Below are positions 34,398 through 44,648 of a stretch of DNA of 64,000 nucleotides, piece by piece. Location: contig JAJUJX010000005.1 in assembly GCA_029265125.1 (NCBI GenBank), positions 62,001 to 126,000 of the forward strand. The letters are read 5' to 3'. Source of the stretch: Tolumonas sp008015085. GTDB lineage: Bacteria; Pseudomonadota; Gammaproteobacteria; Enterobacterales; Aeromonadaceae. The first letter of the stretch is position 1. Each line of letters opens with the position of its first letter. The notes below the pieces were generated by a model that made no database searches, was not told where the DNA came from, and saw only the letters and a program-made list of their open reading frames with translations. The translations under genes and the position numbers were made by a program.

Positions 34398-34615
34398 GTA
34401 TCTGCTCTGATAAGTGAATATTGGTTAATTCTAACATTCTGTTGTTTAACATGCCGCTAACAATCAGTAAACAGGTTAAAGCATGTACGAGATACATACG
34501 GAAAAGAGACCTGCTTAACAGATGTAGTATTCAATGGTGTGTCATTTTTACCAAAGGCCGCACAATGAGATCAGAAGAGCAATGAACGCTCTGCTCTGCA
34601 GATCAAGGAGGCAAC

Positions 34616-35116
34616 ATGCTGGTAACTCTCGATAAAATCCGCCAACAGGTAGCAGGAAAGCATCCGGCGATTGACGCATGGCTTAACGTTCGCCGAAACC
34701 TGTTAGTCGAATACATGCAGCTGGCTGGTCTGATGCCCCCCCACCGCAAGACCTTGCCAAGCAGCCAGGCTATTTCTGATTTCTGTGGCAGATTGGTAGA
34801 TTATGTTTCAGCCGGGCATTTCGAAATCTATGAAATTCTGATCAGTGCGTATGAAAAAGCACAAGGTCGACATTTGTCGTTAACTAACCGGCTGATTGAT
34901 CGGATCCAGGACACGACAGAATCTATTCTCGACTTTAATGAACGCTATGGCGATGCAACTGATGATGATATGTCTGAACTTGAGACCGATCTGAGCCAAT
35001 TAGGTTTGACCCTGGAAGAACGCTTCAAACTTGAAGATCGGTTAGTACTCGTGCTGGATGTCTTAAGTGATACCGATGAAATCAGTGCAACGCAAAAATC
35101 AGCCACCACAGTATAA
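34616..35116 (+). CDS. rsd: Regulator of sigma D
   Basis: 166 residues, an anti-sigma70 factor (Rsd/AlgQ family) that binds RpoD region 4 and favours alternative sigma factors in stationary phase. Matches to E. coli Rsd by eye include WLNVRRNLLVEYMQLAG, LVDYVSAGHFEIYEIL and LEERFKLEDRLVLVLD. ATG 34616 follows AAGGAGG. Its proximity to hemE is conserved in E. coli, where rsd lies in the nudC-hemE area. Confidence 0.92.
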   Translation: MLVTLDKIRQQVAGKHPAIDAWLNVRRNLLVEYMQLAGLMPPHRKTLPSSQAISDFCGRLVDYVSAGHFEIYEILISAYEKAQGRHLSLTNRLIDRIQDTTESILDFNERYGDATDDDMSELETDLSQLGLTLEERFKLEDRLVLVLDVLSDTDEISATQKSATTV

Positions 35117-35179
35117 TGTCAGACCCGCAGTGTGCTAAATTCACCGGATGAGTCTGATCGTAAGGGGGAATAACAGACA

Positions 35180-35578
35180 ATGAAAGAACGACGTCGTTTT
35201 TTCCGGGCGGGATATTCAAGACCAGCCCAACTGCAGCAAGGTGATCAGATCTGGGCTACAACACTGCTTGATTTGTCGCTGCAGGGAGCATTACTTCAGC
35301 GGCCTGAACATTGGAATGCGCAGGCAAGTGGATTATTTATGCTGACGTTCACTCTTGACGATTCTGACATTCAGATCAGCATGGAAGTAGAAGCAACACA
35401 CCTTGATGACAAACGCCTTGGGGTCTATTGCCACCACATCGATATCGACAGCGTTTCTCATCTGCGGCGCTTAATAGAACTGAACGTCGGTGATTCTGAA
35501 CTACTGATGCGTGAACTGGCTCACCTTATTGAAGATCATCAGCAGCATGAATCTCATGCTGCTAACCCGTCAGAGTAG
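35180..35578 (+). CDS. Single-domain PilZ protein (c-di-GMP receptor)
   Basis: 132 residues from ATG 35180 behind AAGGGGG. The c-di-GMP-binding motifs are present: an Arg-rich start ERRRFFRAGYSR (RxxxR) and DLSLQGALLQ (D/NxSxxG). It is a stand-alone PilZ protein that would sense c-di-GMP and act on a partner that cannot be read from sequence. Its last 9 bp overlap the end of the convergent radA. Confidence 0.87.
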   Translation: MKERRRFFRAGYSRPAQLQQGDQIWATTLLDLSLQGALLQRPEHWNAQASGLFMLTFTLDDSDIQISMEVEATHLDDKRLGVYCHHIDIDSVSHLRRLIELNVGDSELLMRELAHLIEDHQQHESHAANPSE

Positions 35579-36934
35579 TTCTATCGCTTCCTGTAGATTT
35601 GTTACCGGCATGATTTTAATGCCGGTGATCTCATGTTTAGGCATATTCGCTTTGGGTATGATGGCCTGACGGAATCCGTGTTTTGCAGCCTCCTGTAGCC
35701 GCTCCATTCCCGATGGCACCGGGCGGATTTCTCCCGACAAACCGACTTCACCAAAAATAATCAGATCTTTAGGAATCGGTTTATCACGAAAGCTGGAAAC
35801 CATCGCCGCAATCAGAGCCAGATCTGCGCTGGTTTCATCAACCTTAACCCCACCAACCACGTTGATGAACACATCCTGATCGGCCATTTGAATACCGCCA
35901 TGCCGGTGCATGACTGCCAGCAACATCGCCAGACGATTATGTTCCGCCCCTACTGCTAACCGGCGCGGATTAGCCAGTTGCGAATAATCCACCAACGCCT
36001 GTAGCTCCACCAGCAAAGGCCGCGTTCCTTCCCAGATCACCATGACAACAGAGCCCGCACTTTCCGCTTCCCCTCGATTGAGGAAAATAGCTGAAGGATT
36101 ACTGACCTCTTTCATCCCCTGCGAAGTCATAGCAAACACACCGAGTTCATTAATGGCGCCAAAACGGTTTTTCTGACAACGTAATGTACGGAAACGGGAA
36201 TCTGCATCGCCCTCCAACAAAACAGAGCAGTCGACACAGTGTTCTAATACTTTAGGCCCAGCCAAGGTTCCATCCTTGGTAACATGGCCGACCATGAAGA
36301 TTGCTACCTGATGCTGTTTGGCAAAACGAGTTAACTGTGCCGCGCTTTCTCTGACCTGAGAGACTGAGCCCGGCGATGAACTGACATCGGCCACATGCAT
36401 GACCTGAATCGAGTCAATCACCATGACGGCCGGTTTTTCCTGTAACGCCAGATGACAAATCTGCTCCACACTGGTTTCAGACAGCATCCGTAATTTGTCA
36501 TTGGGCAAGCCTAAGCGGTGAGCACGCATGGCTACCTGTTGCAATGATTCTTCACCCGTCACATAAAGCACAGGCATTCGTTCGGCCAATGAACACATTG
36601 TTTGCAACAATAAAGTACTTTTCCCTGCCCCCGGATGCCCCCCAATCAACATGGCAGAACCAGGGACGATGCCCCCCCCTAAAACTCGATCCAGTTCCTT
36701 ATAGCCGGAACTGATTCGGGGTAGTTCGGCCAATGAAACATCGGATAGAGTCTGTACTTTGCTGCTGAGTTCACCGGCATAACCTGCCCGGCTACCTTTT
36801 TGTGTTATTGCTGATGGCCCTAACCGGATTTCCGTGATGGTATTCCATGCTTTGCATTCGCCGCATTGTCCTTGCCAGCGAGAAAATTCTGCGCCACATT
36901 CATTACAGACATAAGCAACTTTACTTTTTGCCAT
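35570..36934 (-). CDS. radA: DNA repair protein RadA
   Basis: 454 residues from ATG 36934. It is a RecA-like ATPase that promotes branch migration in recombinational repair. The N-terminal zinc finger reads CNECGAEFSRWQGQCGEC, Walker A is GGHPGAGKST, and the RadA-specific KNRFG motif is in CQKNRFGAINELGVF. The C-terminal Lon-like domain includes VGLSGEIRPVPSGMERL. The order radA-PilZ gene-serB resembles my memory of Vibrio cholerae. Confidence 0.96.
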   Translation of the reverse strand: MAKSKVAYVCNECGAEFSRWQGQCGECKAWNTITEIRLGPSAITQKGSRAGYAGELSSKVQTLSDVSLAELPRISSGYKELDRVLGGGIVPGSAMLIGGHPGAGKSTLLLQTMCSLAERMPVLYVTGEESLQQVAMRAHRLGLPNDKLRMLSETSVEQICHLALQEKPAVMVIDSIQVMHVADVSSSPGSVSQVRESAAQLTRFAKQHQVAIFMVGHVTKDGTLAGPKVLEHCVDCSVLLEGDADSRFRTLRCQKNRFGAINELGVFAMTSQGMKEVSNPSAIFLNRGEAESAGSVVMVIWEGTRPLLVELQALVDYSQLANPRRLAVGAEHNRLAMLLAVMHRHGGIQMADQDVFINVVGGVKVDETSADLALIAAMVSSFRDKPIPKDLIIFGEVGLSGEIRPVPSGMERLQEAAKHGFRQAIIPKANMPKHEITGIKIMPVTNLQEAIELL

Positions 36935-37015
36935 CACAGATCCTTTTCAAGAAATTGGTTATCATGCCGATATATCTGCAATGATAACAATAATCGGCTC
37001 AGGAGTGGGCAGTTC

Positions 37016-39370
37016 ATGGATTCGCCGCTGGCATCGGTTTTATTGGATCAATTACAACCGTTATTTCTCGATCCGGATTTTGATAGCCTGTTCAATAAGC
37101 TGACCGAAGGTGAAAGCAATAGTGCCCGTTTTTTACTGAAAATGGAGCTAAATCGCCTCTGGTCTCCCTGTATCCGGATACTGGACATGCGTAGCAAAGG
37201 CTATCCGTGCCAAATCGTGCCGCATGGCGCCATTATTCACTACCTCGGCGAACATGATCTGAAGGTATTTCAGGAAGCGCTGCAACGCTACAGCCAGCGT
37301 TACACAACCGGGGTCTATGAAGCGGTTATCGCCAGTGCAAAACCCAATTATAATCAAGTGGATGATGCAAGACGGGCCTCTCAGTCTAACCGCTTACAGC
37401 TGCGTACACTGACCTTCGGCAGTTATCATCAGGGGCGGGAAGAACGGATCCATTTTTCATCAAATATCCTGCTGCTGCTGGAAAATGGTCTGACAGTTAA
37501 AGCTAAAACCTCCAATATATCGGTTAACGGCATCCGCATCGTATTGCAGGAACCTTGCGAGTACGAAGTTGGTCAGGCCTGCCAGATTATATTTTCCGAC
37601 CTGCAACAAAAAGAGAAAAACAACGATATTCTGCAATACCCGGCCACTTATCAGATCCGGGGAGAAGAGCAACAAGAGCAGCAAAAATGGCTGCGTCTGA
37701 CCTGTGAGGATACTCGTCCGGCCTTCAGGGAATTTCTGTCCCAATTTATCGAAAAAAATAAAAAGCATTACAAGGTCAGCATAGATTTCGCCTTCACCGC
37801 GACAGAAATTAAAGGATTCGAACAGATATATCTTCCCCGCCTGACCGGATTACCCCTTTTCTTTTCGCATCAGCACGAGATCAAACTGGAATATGTGCTG
37901 AAAACAGAGAATAACCAGACAGAGTTAGAATACTGGCGTAATGAACGTAATCAGGACATGCTGGCAGGGCTTTTCCGGCCAGAACGAATGGCATCCATCC
38001 TCGCTCAGCCTTCCGGGATAAAAACCACTCAAATTTATTGCTTTACGCACACCATTCGTAGTCATATCTATTTCTTCTCTGCCACAGAACAAGAACTGGA
38101 AGAAAAAGGGCTGAAATCGCTGTTCTTTTCTATTGGTAGTAAACGCCCAAGCTGGCGCGTTTATCAATTAACACTGCAGGCAGCAGACTCTCGACTGGAG
38201 CTTGATAAGCTCATCGACGCAAATATCACTACTGAACAATACCGTCTGGGGCTTGCACACCAGCTTGCTCAACTGAAATATATCGCTCAATTAACGGCAA
38301 TCAATCTGGACTCACATCTGGAGGATTATCAACTCTGGCGACCAGAGCAACAGGATGCCAATTTATTGCGTTGCTTTGGTCATACTATGGATGCCCCCAT
38401 GTTCCAGACAGAACGTCTGTATTATGTACAACTCAGACGTGAACCCCGTTATATCCACAAAACCCCGGTCACCATCAGGCTGGGAGCCCATACGCTGATT
38501 GGCTGGACCCGTGATATATCTACTATGGGGCTACAGGTTGAACTGGAAGCTGTTCTGCATTGCCGAGTCGGCGATATCGTTTATCTCAGCCTGCCTAAGA
38601 TGCAAAGTCTGACCAAAGAAGTAGATCTTTCTGCTCTGAGCTATCGGATAGTTAATTGTAATAATATCAGGACGATTCTGCATCTGACCGTCGAAGGTAA
38701 CCCTGATACACATCCGGGACGGGAGTTTTTTCAGATGCTGATCGATCAAAACCAGAAAAAGCTCACCATGGCTAAAGAGCCGCATCATCAGCATGGTATG
38801 GCAAATAGCCTGAGAAATTTATTTGTTCATTACCAGTTTAACTATGCCTTGTATGTAGATCGCCATTACGCCAGTAAACTCGGCACCTTTGGGGTTGGGA
38901 AAAACCAACATTCGCTGGATCGATTACTTCTGAGCCAGGATCGTAAACATGCGGATTTGTATCCGTTATTTAAAGGGGATTTACTCAAACAAGCTCTGTT
39001 GATCCCATTACATCAGGCTCGCAGGGAAGATCGCCCACAAACCACGGAATTATTTATTTCGCACAGGAAACTACAGAACGGCAAGCCAAATAATGACATC
39101 CGGCTCAGTCATGATTTTTATGATGCTGAAGATAAAAAAGCTTTTGTTATGAAATCATTAGCGCTTGGTGAATTTTACTCAGTACAGATCTGTATTTCAC
39201 GTACTGGTCGCCCCGATATGGAATATCTGGCCAAGGAGCTGCACTACATCGCCCAGTACGCCATTCATAAAGCCAAACAACTGGAGGAAGCGTTGTGGAG
39301 CGTTGTGGGTGTCTGCGACATTATGGATACAACACAAGCCACTTTGCAGCGGCTCGGAATAAAACAGTAA
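37016..39370 (+). CDS. Large double-PilZ protein, similar to Vibrio PlzC
   Basis: 784 residues from ATG 37016 (AGGAG at 37001-37005); an in-frame extension back into radA is rejected. There is no signal peptide or membrane segment. The first PilZ-like domain is near residues 145-230 (TSNISVNGIRIVL). A second, complete one is near residues 470-565: RREPRYIHKTPVTIRLGA gives the Arg motif and TRDISTMGLQVEL the DxSxxG motif. The remainder is unassigned. The position between radA and serB matches the Vibrio PilZ protein PlzC, as far as I recall. It is probably a c-di-GMP effector. Confidence 0.8.
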   Translation: MDSPLASVLLDQLQPLFLDPDFDSLFNKLTEGESNSARFLLKMELNRLWSPCIRILDMRSKGYPCQIVPHGAIIHYLGEHDLKVFQEALQRYSQRYTTGVYEAVIASAKPNYNQVDDARRASQSNRLQLRTLTFGSYHQGREERIHFSSNILLLLENGLTVKAKTSNISVNGIRIVLQEPCEYEVGQACQIIFSDLQQKEKNNDILQYPATYQIRGEEQQEQQKWLRLTCEDTRPAFREFLSQFIEKNKKHYKVSIDFAFTATEIKGFEQIYLPRLTGLPLFFSHQHEIKLEYVLKTENNQTELEYWRNERNQDMLAGLFRPERMASILAQPSGIKTTQIYCFTHTIRSHIYFFSATEQELEEKGLKSLFFSIGSKRPSWRVYQLTLQAADSRLELDKLIDANITTEQYRLGLAHQLAQLKYIAQLTAINLDSHLEDYQLWRPEQQDANLLRCFGHTMDAPMFQTERLYYVQLRREPRYIHKTPVTIRLGAHTLIGWTRDISTMGLQVELEAVLHCRVGDIVYLSLPKMQSLTKEVDLSALSYRIVNCNNIRTILHLTVEGNPDTHPGREFFQMLIDQNQKKLTMAKEPHHQHGMANSLRNLFVHYQFNYALYVDRHYASKLGTFGVGKNQHSLDRLLLSQDRKHADLYPLFKGDLLKQALLIPLHQARREDRPQTTELFISHRKLQNGKPNNDIRLSHDFYDAEDKKAFVMKSLALGEFYSVQICISRTGRPDMEYLAKELHYIAQYAIHKAKQLEEALWSVVGVCDIMDTTQATLQRLGIKQ

Positions 39371-39375
39371 TACTG

Positions 39376-39402
39376 ACTGACCGGAAATCTCCTGCGGTCA
39401 GT
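39376..39402. terminator. Hairpin between convergent PilZ gene and serB
   Basis: ACTGACCG (39376-39383) pairs with CGGTCAGT (39395-39402). The T run is poor on both strands, so it is a weak terminator for either direction. Confidence 0.5.
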
Positions 39403-39411
39403 CCATCAAAT

Positions 39412-40410
39412 TTACGCTTTAGCGATCACATCGCCGGCCAGTAACAGACAGATAACCGCTTCTAAGTTCAGATGACGGATCGCTACCTGCGCCTGTTCCC
39501 GCACTACCGGTTTAGCATGAATCGCGACCCCCAGCGCCGCAGCTTTCAGCATTGGTAAATCGTTGGCACCATCACCAATGGCGACGGTTTGTTTATCAGA
39601 TACCTGATAACGGGCTTTCAGTTCAGCCAGTGTTTCCGCTTTGACTTTTGCATCAACAATACGCCCATTGACCTTTCCGGTCAGGCGATCGCCATCGATA
39701 TCCAGCACGTTCGATTCGATATGATCCAGCCCCAGATTGCGCTGCAAGACACCTGCAAAATGGGTAAACCCACCGGAGGCAATCGCCACTTTCCAACCTG
39801 CCGCTTTGGCTGTGCTAACCAGATCGGTTAAACCCGGCATCAGCGGGATATTGGCGGCTACCTGATCCAAAATAGAAATGGGCGCATCTTTCAGCAGAGC
39901 CACGCGGTTACGCAGACTTTCGGAGAACTCCAGCTTACCGTGCATGGCAGCCGCAGTAACGGCAGCGACCTGCTCACCCACACCGGCCAGACGAGCAATT
40001 TCATCGATGCATTCGATCTGGATCGCGGTGGAATCCATATCCATCAGGATCAACCCGCCAGCCTGCAGACGTGGTAACTCAGCAACATGTGCACCGTCAA
40101 TCGACCAGTCCTGCACCTTCAGCCACTGCATCAAATCAGAAGAATGCGCCGATGTACCCAGTACCACAGTCCAGATATCACCGACCGCAAACGGTACAAA
40201 GCAGCAAACAGCCATGCCCATTTCACGCATCTGCTTCACGGTAACAGCAACATGTTCCGGTGCCAATGTTTGCCCCATCAGCACGACATAGCCATCACAT
40301 TCGGGCTTATCTACCGCTTCGGTTCCGCGATCAGTAAATTGAAGTACCCCGTTTTTGGGGAAATGGACGAGCCAGTCAGCAATTTGCTCAGGCAACGCAG
40401 AAATCGGCAT
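39412..40410 (-). CDS. serB: Phosphoserine phosphatase
   Basis: 332 residues, HAD superfamily. It dephosphorylates phosphoserine to serine, the last step of serine synthesis. The catalytic motif is LMDMDSTAIQIECIDEIARL. Motif II is VAIASGGFTHF and motif III/IV is AIGDGANDLPML. The first 110 or so residues form the ACT-like N-terminal domain of enteric SerB. It lies 83 bp after deoD on the same strand and may be read partly from the deo operon (inference). Confidence 0.96.
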   Translation of the reverse strand: MPISALPEQIADWLVHFPKNGVLQFTDRGTEAVDKPECDGYVVLMGQTLAPEHVAVTVKQMREMGMAVCCFVPFAVGDIWTVVLGTSAHSSDLMQWLKVQDWSIDGAHVAELPRLQAGGLILMDMDSTAIQIECIDEIARLAGVGEQVAAVTAAAMHGKLEFSESLRNRVALLKDAPISILDQVAANIPLMPGLTDLVSTAKAAGWKVAIASGGFTHFAGVLQRNLGLDHIESNVLDIDGDRLTGKVNGRIVDAKVKAETLAELKARYQVSDKQTVAIGDGANDLPMLKAAALGVAIHAKPVVREQAQVAIRHLNLEAVICLLLAGDVIAKA

Positions 40411-40493
40411 GGTGATACACTCCCTGTCAGAAAAAGCGGCCGACAGCGTAGCCGATCGCTTTTCCTACAGGCAAGTGTTATCTCAAGAATTGG

Positions 40494-41207
40494 TTATTTC
40501 AGCAGCAACACTGAATCAAGCGCAATCTTCATCATGTCGTTGAAGGTGTTCTGGCGCTCTTCTGCGGTTGTCTGTTCACCGTTTTTGATGTGGTCGGAAA
40601 CAGTACAGATCGCCAGCGCTTTCGCGCCATATTCGGCAGCGACACCGTAAATACCGGCGGCTTCCATCTCGACACCGAGAATGCCATATTTATCCATCAC
40701 ATCAAACATGGATGGATCCGGCGTATAGAACAGATCAGCTGAGAACAGATTGCCGACTTTCACCGCAATCCCCAGATTTTCCGCTGCCGTTACGGCATTA
40801 CGCAACAAACCATAATCGGCAATCGCCGCAAAATCATGATCCTTAAAGCGCATCCGGTTGACCTTGGAATCGGTACTAGCGCCCATGCCGATGATCACAT
40901 CACGGACTTTGACATCAGCCCGGACAGCGCCGCAGGAGCCGATACGGATGATGTTTTTTACACCATATTCGGTGATCAGCTCTTTGGTATAAATTGAGCA
41001 GGATGGTATGCCCATGCCATGCCCCATCACAGAAATACGCTGACCTTGGTAATAACCGGTATAACCGAACATGTTGCGAACATCCGTTACCAGTTCAGCA
41101 TTTTCCAGATAGGTTTCAGCGATGTATTTTGCGCGCAGCGGATCGCCCGGCATCAGTACTGTTTCAGCAAAAGCACCGTCTTTAGCATTAATGTGTGGCG
41201 TTGCCAT
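40494..41207 (-). CDS. deoD: Purine nucleoside phosphorylase (DeoD type)
   Basis: 237 residues. It phosphorolyses purine (deoxy)nucleosides to the base and (deoxy)ribose-1-phosphate. It starts MATPHINAKDGAFAETVLMP as in enteric DeoD, carries GHGMGIPSCSIYTKEL and RIGSCGAVRADVKVRDV, and the catalytic Asp lies in CTVSDHIKNGE. It is the last gene of deoCABD, 14 bp after deoB. Confidence 0.97.
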   Translation of the reverse strand: MATPHINAKDGAFAETVLMPGDPLRAKYIAETYLENAELVTDVRNMFGYTGYYQGQRISVMGHGMGIPSCSIYTKELITEYGVKNIIRIGSCGAVRADVKVRDVIIGMGASTDSKVNRMRFKDHDFAAIADYGLLRNAVTAAENLGIAVKVGNLFSADLFYTPDPSMFDVMDKYGILGVEMEAAGIYGVAAEYGAKALAICTVSDHIKNGEQTTAEERQNTFNDMMKIALDSVLLLK

Positions 41208-41221
41208 GTTTTTTCCTTCTG

Positions 41222-42448
41222 TTAAATATGTTCAGGCAGACAATTGCTGCCATATTCAAGTGGAGGTAAACCGTGATAGGCCGCAATTGTCTGGCCAATA
41301 TCAGCAAAGGTATTGCGAAGCCCCAGAGCCTGAGGTCGAACGGTGTCGCCATAAAAAATAACAGGGACGTGTTCACGGGTATGATCTGACCCGGTCCAGA
41401 TCGGATCACAACCATGATCCGCTGTCAGCACCACCCGATCGCCAGCTTGCAATAATGCAAACAGTTCCGGCAGGCGTGAATCAAAATATTCCAACGCCGC
41501 AGCATAGCCTGGCACATCGCGGCGATGACCATATGAAGAGTCAAAATCAACGAAATTAGTGAAAATGATCGACTGTCCCGGAGCGGTCTTCACCTGTTCC
41601 AGCGTTTTGTTCCACAGCTCTTCCAGCCCGGTAGCTTTATGTTGTTGCGTGATACCGCACCCCGCATAGATATCGGAGATCTTACCGATGGAAATCACCT
41701 CGCCACCAGCCGCTTTCATACGATCCAGCAGGGTTGGCATCGGTGGTTCTACGGCATAATCATGACGGTTGCCGGTACGCTGGAATTCCCCCGCTTGGCT
41801 ACCAATAAACGGACGCGCAATCACCCGGCCAATGTTGTAGGGTTCCAGCAACTGACGCGCCAGCTTACACAACTCATACAGCTTTTCTAACCCATAGGTC
41901 TCTTCATGACAGGCGATCTGAAATACAGAATCCGCCGAGGTGTAGAAAATCGGCTTGCCGGTTTGCATGTGCTCTTCACCGAGGCGATCGAGAATCTCTG
42001 TGCCCGATGAGTGACAATTACCGAGATACCCCGGCAGATTCCCCTGTACCACTAACGCATCAAGTAATTCCTGAGGAAAGCTCTCTTCTTTCTTGGAGAA
42101 ATAACCCCAATCAAACAACACCGGTGCACCGGCCATTTCCCAATGACCAGATGGCGTATCTTTGCCAGATGACAGCTCTTTGGCATAACCATATGCCGAA
42201 ACCGGCGTGATGGATTCATCTAATCCAGGTGGAAATATGCCACTGGAGGCAGCACAGGCATGCGCCAGCCCCAGTTTAGTCAGATTCGGCAGCTGTAACG
42301 GCCCTTGTCGGCCATTATTAGCCTGACCGTTCGCACAGGCTTCGGCAATATGACCCAGCGTATTGGCACCTTCATCACCAAACCGGGCCGCATCTGCACT
42401 GGCACCAACTCCGAGTGAATCCAGCATTAAAATAATGGTACGTTTCAT
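41222..42448 (-). CDS. deoB: Phosphopentomutase
   Basis: 408 residues, alkaline phosphatase superfamily. It interconverts (deoxy)ribose-1-phosphate and -5-phosphate. Metal-binding pieces are IILMLDSLGVGASADA at the start, VDFDSSYGHRRDVPGYA and VVLTADHGCDPIWTGSDHTR. The phosphorylated Thr is expected in the GANTLGHIAEAC segment. It lies 7 bp after deoA. Confidence 0.97.
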   Translation of the reverse strand: MKRTIILMLDSLGVGASADAARFGDEGANTLGHIAEACANGQANNGRQGPLQLPNLTKLGLAHACAASSGIFPPGLDESITPVSAYGYAKELSSGKDTPSGHWEMAGAPVLFDWGYFSKKEESFPQELLDALVVQGNLPGYLGNCHSSGTEILDRLGEEHMQTGKPIFYTSADSVFQIACHEETYGLEKLYELCKLARQLLEPYNIGRVIARPFIGSQAGEFQRTGNRHDYAVEPPMPTLLDRMKAAGGEVISIGKISDIYAGCGITQQHKATGLEELWNKTLEQVKTAPGQSIIFTNFVDFDSSYGHRRDVPGYAAALEYFDSRLPELFALLQAGDRVVLTADHGCDPIWTGSDHTREHVPVIFYGDTVRPQALGLRNTFADIGQTIAAYHGLPPLEYGSNCLPEHI

Positions 42449-42455
42449 CTTAACC

Positions 42456-43787
42456 TCAAATATCAGCCAGCGTGATCCGACGATAGACAGATGGCGGCAA
42501 TGTCATTGATGCCTCACCAACCTGAATAGCATTACGAATTACCGCGGCTGTTTGTTCAAACTGCGCTTCGCTACGGGCATGTACCCATGCCACTGGACGG
42601 GTGCTGTCAGCCAGTTCCCCCAAGGAAATCACCTCTGTCAGACCAACGGCATAATCAATCTCATCAGCCGCGCGTAACCGGCCACCACCAAGAGCCACGA
42701 CAGCCATGCCCAGAGCCCGGGTATCAATCTGCTGAATAATGCCGGAAGAAGATGCGTAAACCGGACGGACAATTTCGGCTTTCTCCAAATGGCTGTCGTA
42801 GTTTTCAACAAAATCAGCAGGTCCGCCCAGTGCAGCCACCATTCGGGCAAACACTTCAGCCGCTTTGCCGTTATCCAATACCTGCTGCAGTTTGGTTCTG
42901 GCCTCAGTTTCCGTTGCTGCCAATCCACCGGACAACAACATTTCAGCACACAGCGCCATGGTCACTTCATGCAAACGCGGATGCCGGTATTCACCTGTGA
43001 GATAGCGTACGGCTTCACGTACTTCCACCGCATTCCCGGCACTGGTTGCCAGCACCTGATTCATGTCCGTCAATAACGCAGTCGTGCGGCAACCGGCACC
43101 ATTAGCCACCGCCACTATACTTTTCGCCAGTTCTTCCGACTGTTCATAGGTTGGCATAAAAGCGCCAGAACCCACTTTGACATCCATCACCAGTGCTTCC
43201 AGCCCTGCCGCCAGTTTTTTCGACAAAATAGAGGCGGTAATCAGCGGGATAGACTCTACTGTTGCGGTCACATCACGCGTCGCGTAAAAGCGTTTATCCG
43301 CCGGAGCCAGATCGGAGGTCTGGCCGATAATCGCCACACCAACTTCTTTGACGACTTTTTTGAAAATCGCATTCAGCGGACTGGTCTGATAGCCCGGAAT
43401 CGCATCGAACTTATCCAGCGTACCGCCGGTATGGCCTAAGCCACGACCAGAAATCATCGGCACATAACCACCACAGGCCGCCACCATCGGGCCAAGCATC
43501 AGCGATACCACATCACCGACACCACCGGTAGAGTGTTTATCCAGCACCGGGCCGGGTAAATCCAGTTCAGCCCAGTTCAGCACCGAGCCGGAATCACGCA
43601 TTGCACAGGTCAGTGCGATCCGCTCCGGCATGGTCATACCATTAAAAAACACCGCCATCGCCAGTGCGGCAATCTGCCCTTCGGTTACGCTGTTCTGGGT
43701 AATGCCTTGCACAAAGAACTGAATCTCACTATCTGAAAGCGCAAAACCATCCCGTTTTTTACGAATAATTTCTTGTGGCAGGAACAT
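42456..43787 (-). CDS. deoA: Thymidine phosphorylase
   Basis: 443 residues. It phosphorolyses thymidine and deoxyuridine to the base and deoxyribose-1-phosphate. The family signature lies in ISGRGLGHTGGTLDKFDAIP, the phosphate-binding site in DKHSTGGVGDVVSLMLGPMV, and a further conserved block in VMDVKVGSGAFM. It lies 23 bp after deoC and 7 bp before deoB. Confidence 0.97.
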   Translation of the reverse strand: MFLPQEIIRKKRDGFALSDSEIQFFVQGITQNSVTEGQIAALAMAVFFNGMTMPERIALTCAMRDSGSVLNWAELDLPGPVLDKHSTGGVGDVVSLMLGPMVAACGGYVPMISGRGLGHTGGTLDKFDAIPGYQTSPLNAIFKKVVKEVGVAIIGQTSDLAPADKRFYATRDVTATVESIPLITASILSKKLAAGLEALVMDVKVGSGAFMPTYEQSEELAKSIVAVANGAGCRTTALLTDMNQVLATSAGNAVEVREAVRYLTGEYRHPRLHEVTMALCAEMLLSGGLAATETEARTKLQQVLDNGKAAEVFARMVAALGGPADFVENYDSHLEKAEIVRPVYASSSGIIQQIDTRALGMAVVALGGGRLRAADEIDYAVGLTEVISLGELADSTRPVAWVHARSEAQFEQTAAVIRNAIQVGEASMTLPPSVYRRITLADI

Positions 43788-43810
43788 GGAGCCCCCTTTG
43801 GTTTAACCCA

Positions 43811-44581
43811 TTAATATGCGGATGATGAAGTCTGAGACTGATGACCTAATGTTTGTAATAAACTGCCCAGCAAACTGGAAGCACCAAATCGAAAAGTCTT
43901 GGCTGATACCCAATTTTCACCCAACACTGATTCAGCCAAAGCCAGATAATCCGCCGCCTGCTCGGCATTTTTAACGCCACCTGCCGCTTTAAAACCTACT
44001 GCAGGATTTTTTTCCTTAATCACTTCCAACATAATTTTTGCAGCTTCAGGTGTCGCATTGACCGCCACTTTACCGGTTGAGGTCTTGATAAAATCGGCTC
44101 CGGCAGCAATAGCAATTTCAGAAGCCGAACGGATCAGTTCCGGTGTTTTCAGTTCACCACTTTCAATGATGACCTTTAACAAAACGTTGTCACCGCAAGC
44201 GGCTTTACAGGCTTTGACCAGCTCAAAACCAATTTCCTGATTACCAGCCATTAACGCACGATAAGGAAACACCACATCAACTTCATCGGCACCATAAGCC
44301 ACCGCCGCTTTGGTTTCTGCCACAGCGATGCCGATATCATCATTGCCGTGCGGAAAGTTCGTCACTGTGGCGATCTTTATATCAACAGCGCCAATCTCCT
44401 TCAGCGTTTTACGGGCTACCGGAACAAAACGGGGATACACACATACCGCCGCTGTATGACCTGTCGGTGATTTAGCCTGATGGCATAATGCAATCACAGA
44501 CGCATCGGTGTCGTTATCATTCAGGGTGGTCAAATCCATCAGTTGCAGTGCTCGTTGTGCTGCTTGTTGTAGATCAGGCAT
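43811..44581 (-). CDS. deoC: Deoxyribose-phosphate aldolase
   Basis: 256 residues from ATG 44581 (GGAGA upstream); a TTG at 44593 is inside that site. A class I aldolase that splits deoxyribose-5-phosphate into glyceraldehyde-3-phosphate and acetaldehyde. The Schiff-base lysine lies in ADFIKTSTGKVAVNATPEAA and the proton-relay lysine in VGFKAAGGVKNAEQA. It is the first gene of deoCABD, preceded by a structured 280-bp leader region. Confidence 0.96.
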   Translation of the reverse strand: MPDLQQAAQRALQLMDLTTLNDNDTDASVIALCHQAKSPTGHTAAVCVYPRFVPVARKTLKEIGAVDIKIATVTNFPHGNDDIGIAVAETKAAVAYGADEVDVVFPYRALMAGNQEIGFELVKACKAACGDNVLLKVIIESGELKTPELIRSASEIAIAAGADFIKTSTGKVAVNATPEAAKIMLEVIKEKNPAVGFKAAGGVKNAEQAADYLALAESVLGENWVSAKTFRFGASSLLGSLLQTLGHQSQTSSSAY

Positions 44582-44648
44582 CCGTCTCTCCAAATCAAAT
44601 AAACCAGATAGTTCCAGTTAAAGAATAAACGTTGTGTATTAAATGATA

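Noticed and set aside
36866..37015. N-terminal extension of the large PilZ protein into radA
   Set aside because: ATG 37016 has AGGAG upstream; the extension overlaps the conserved radA zinc-finger codons in antisense.
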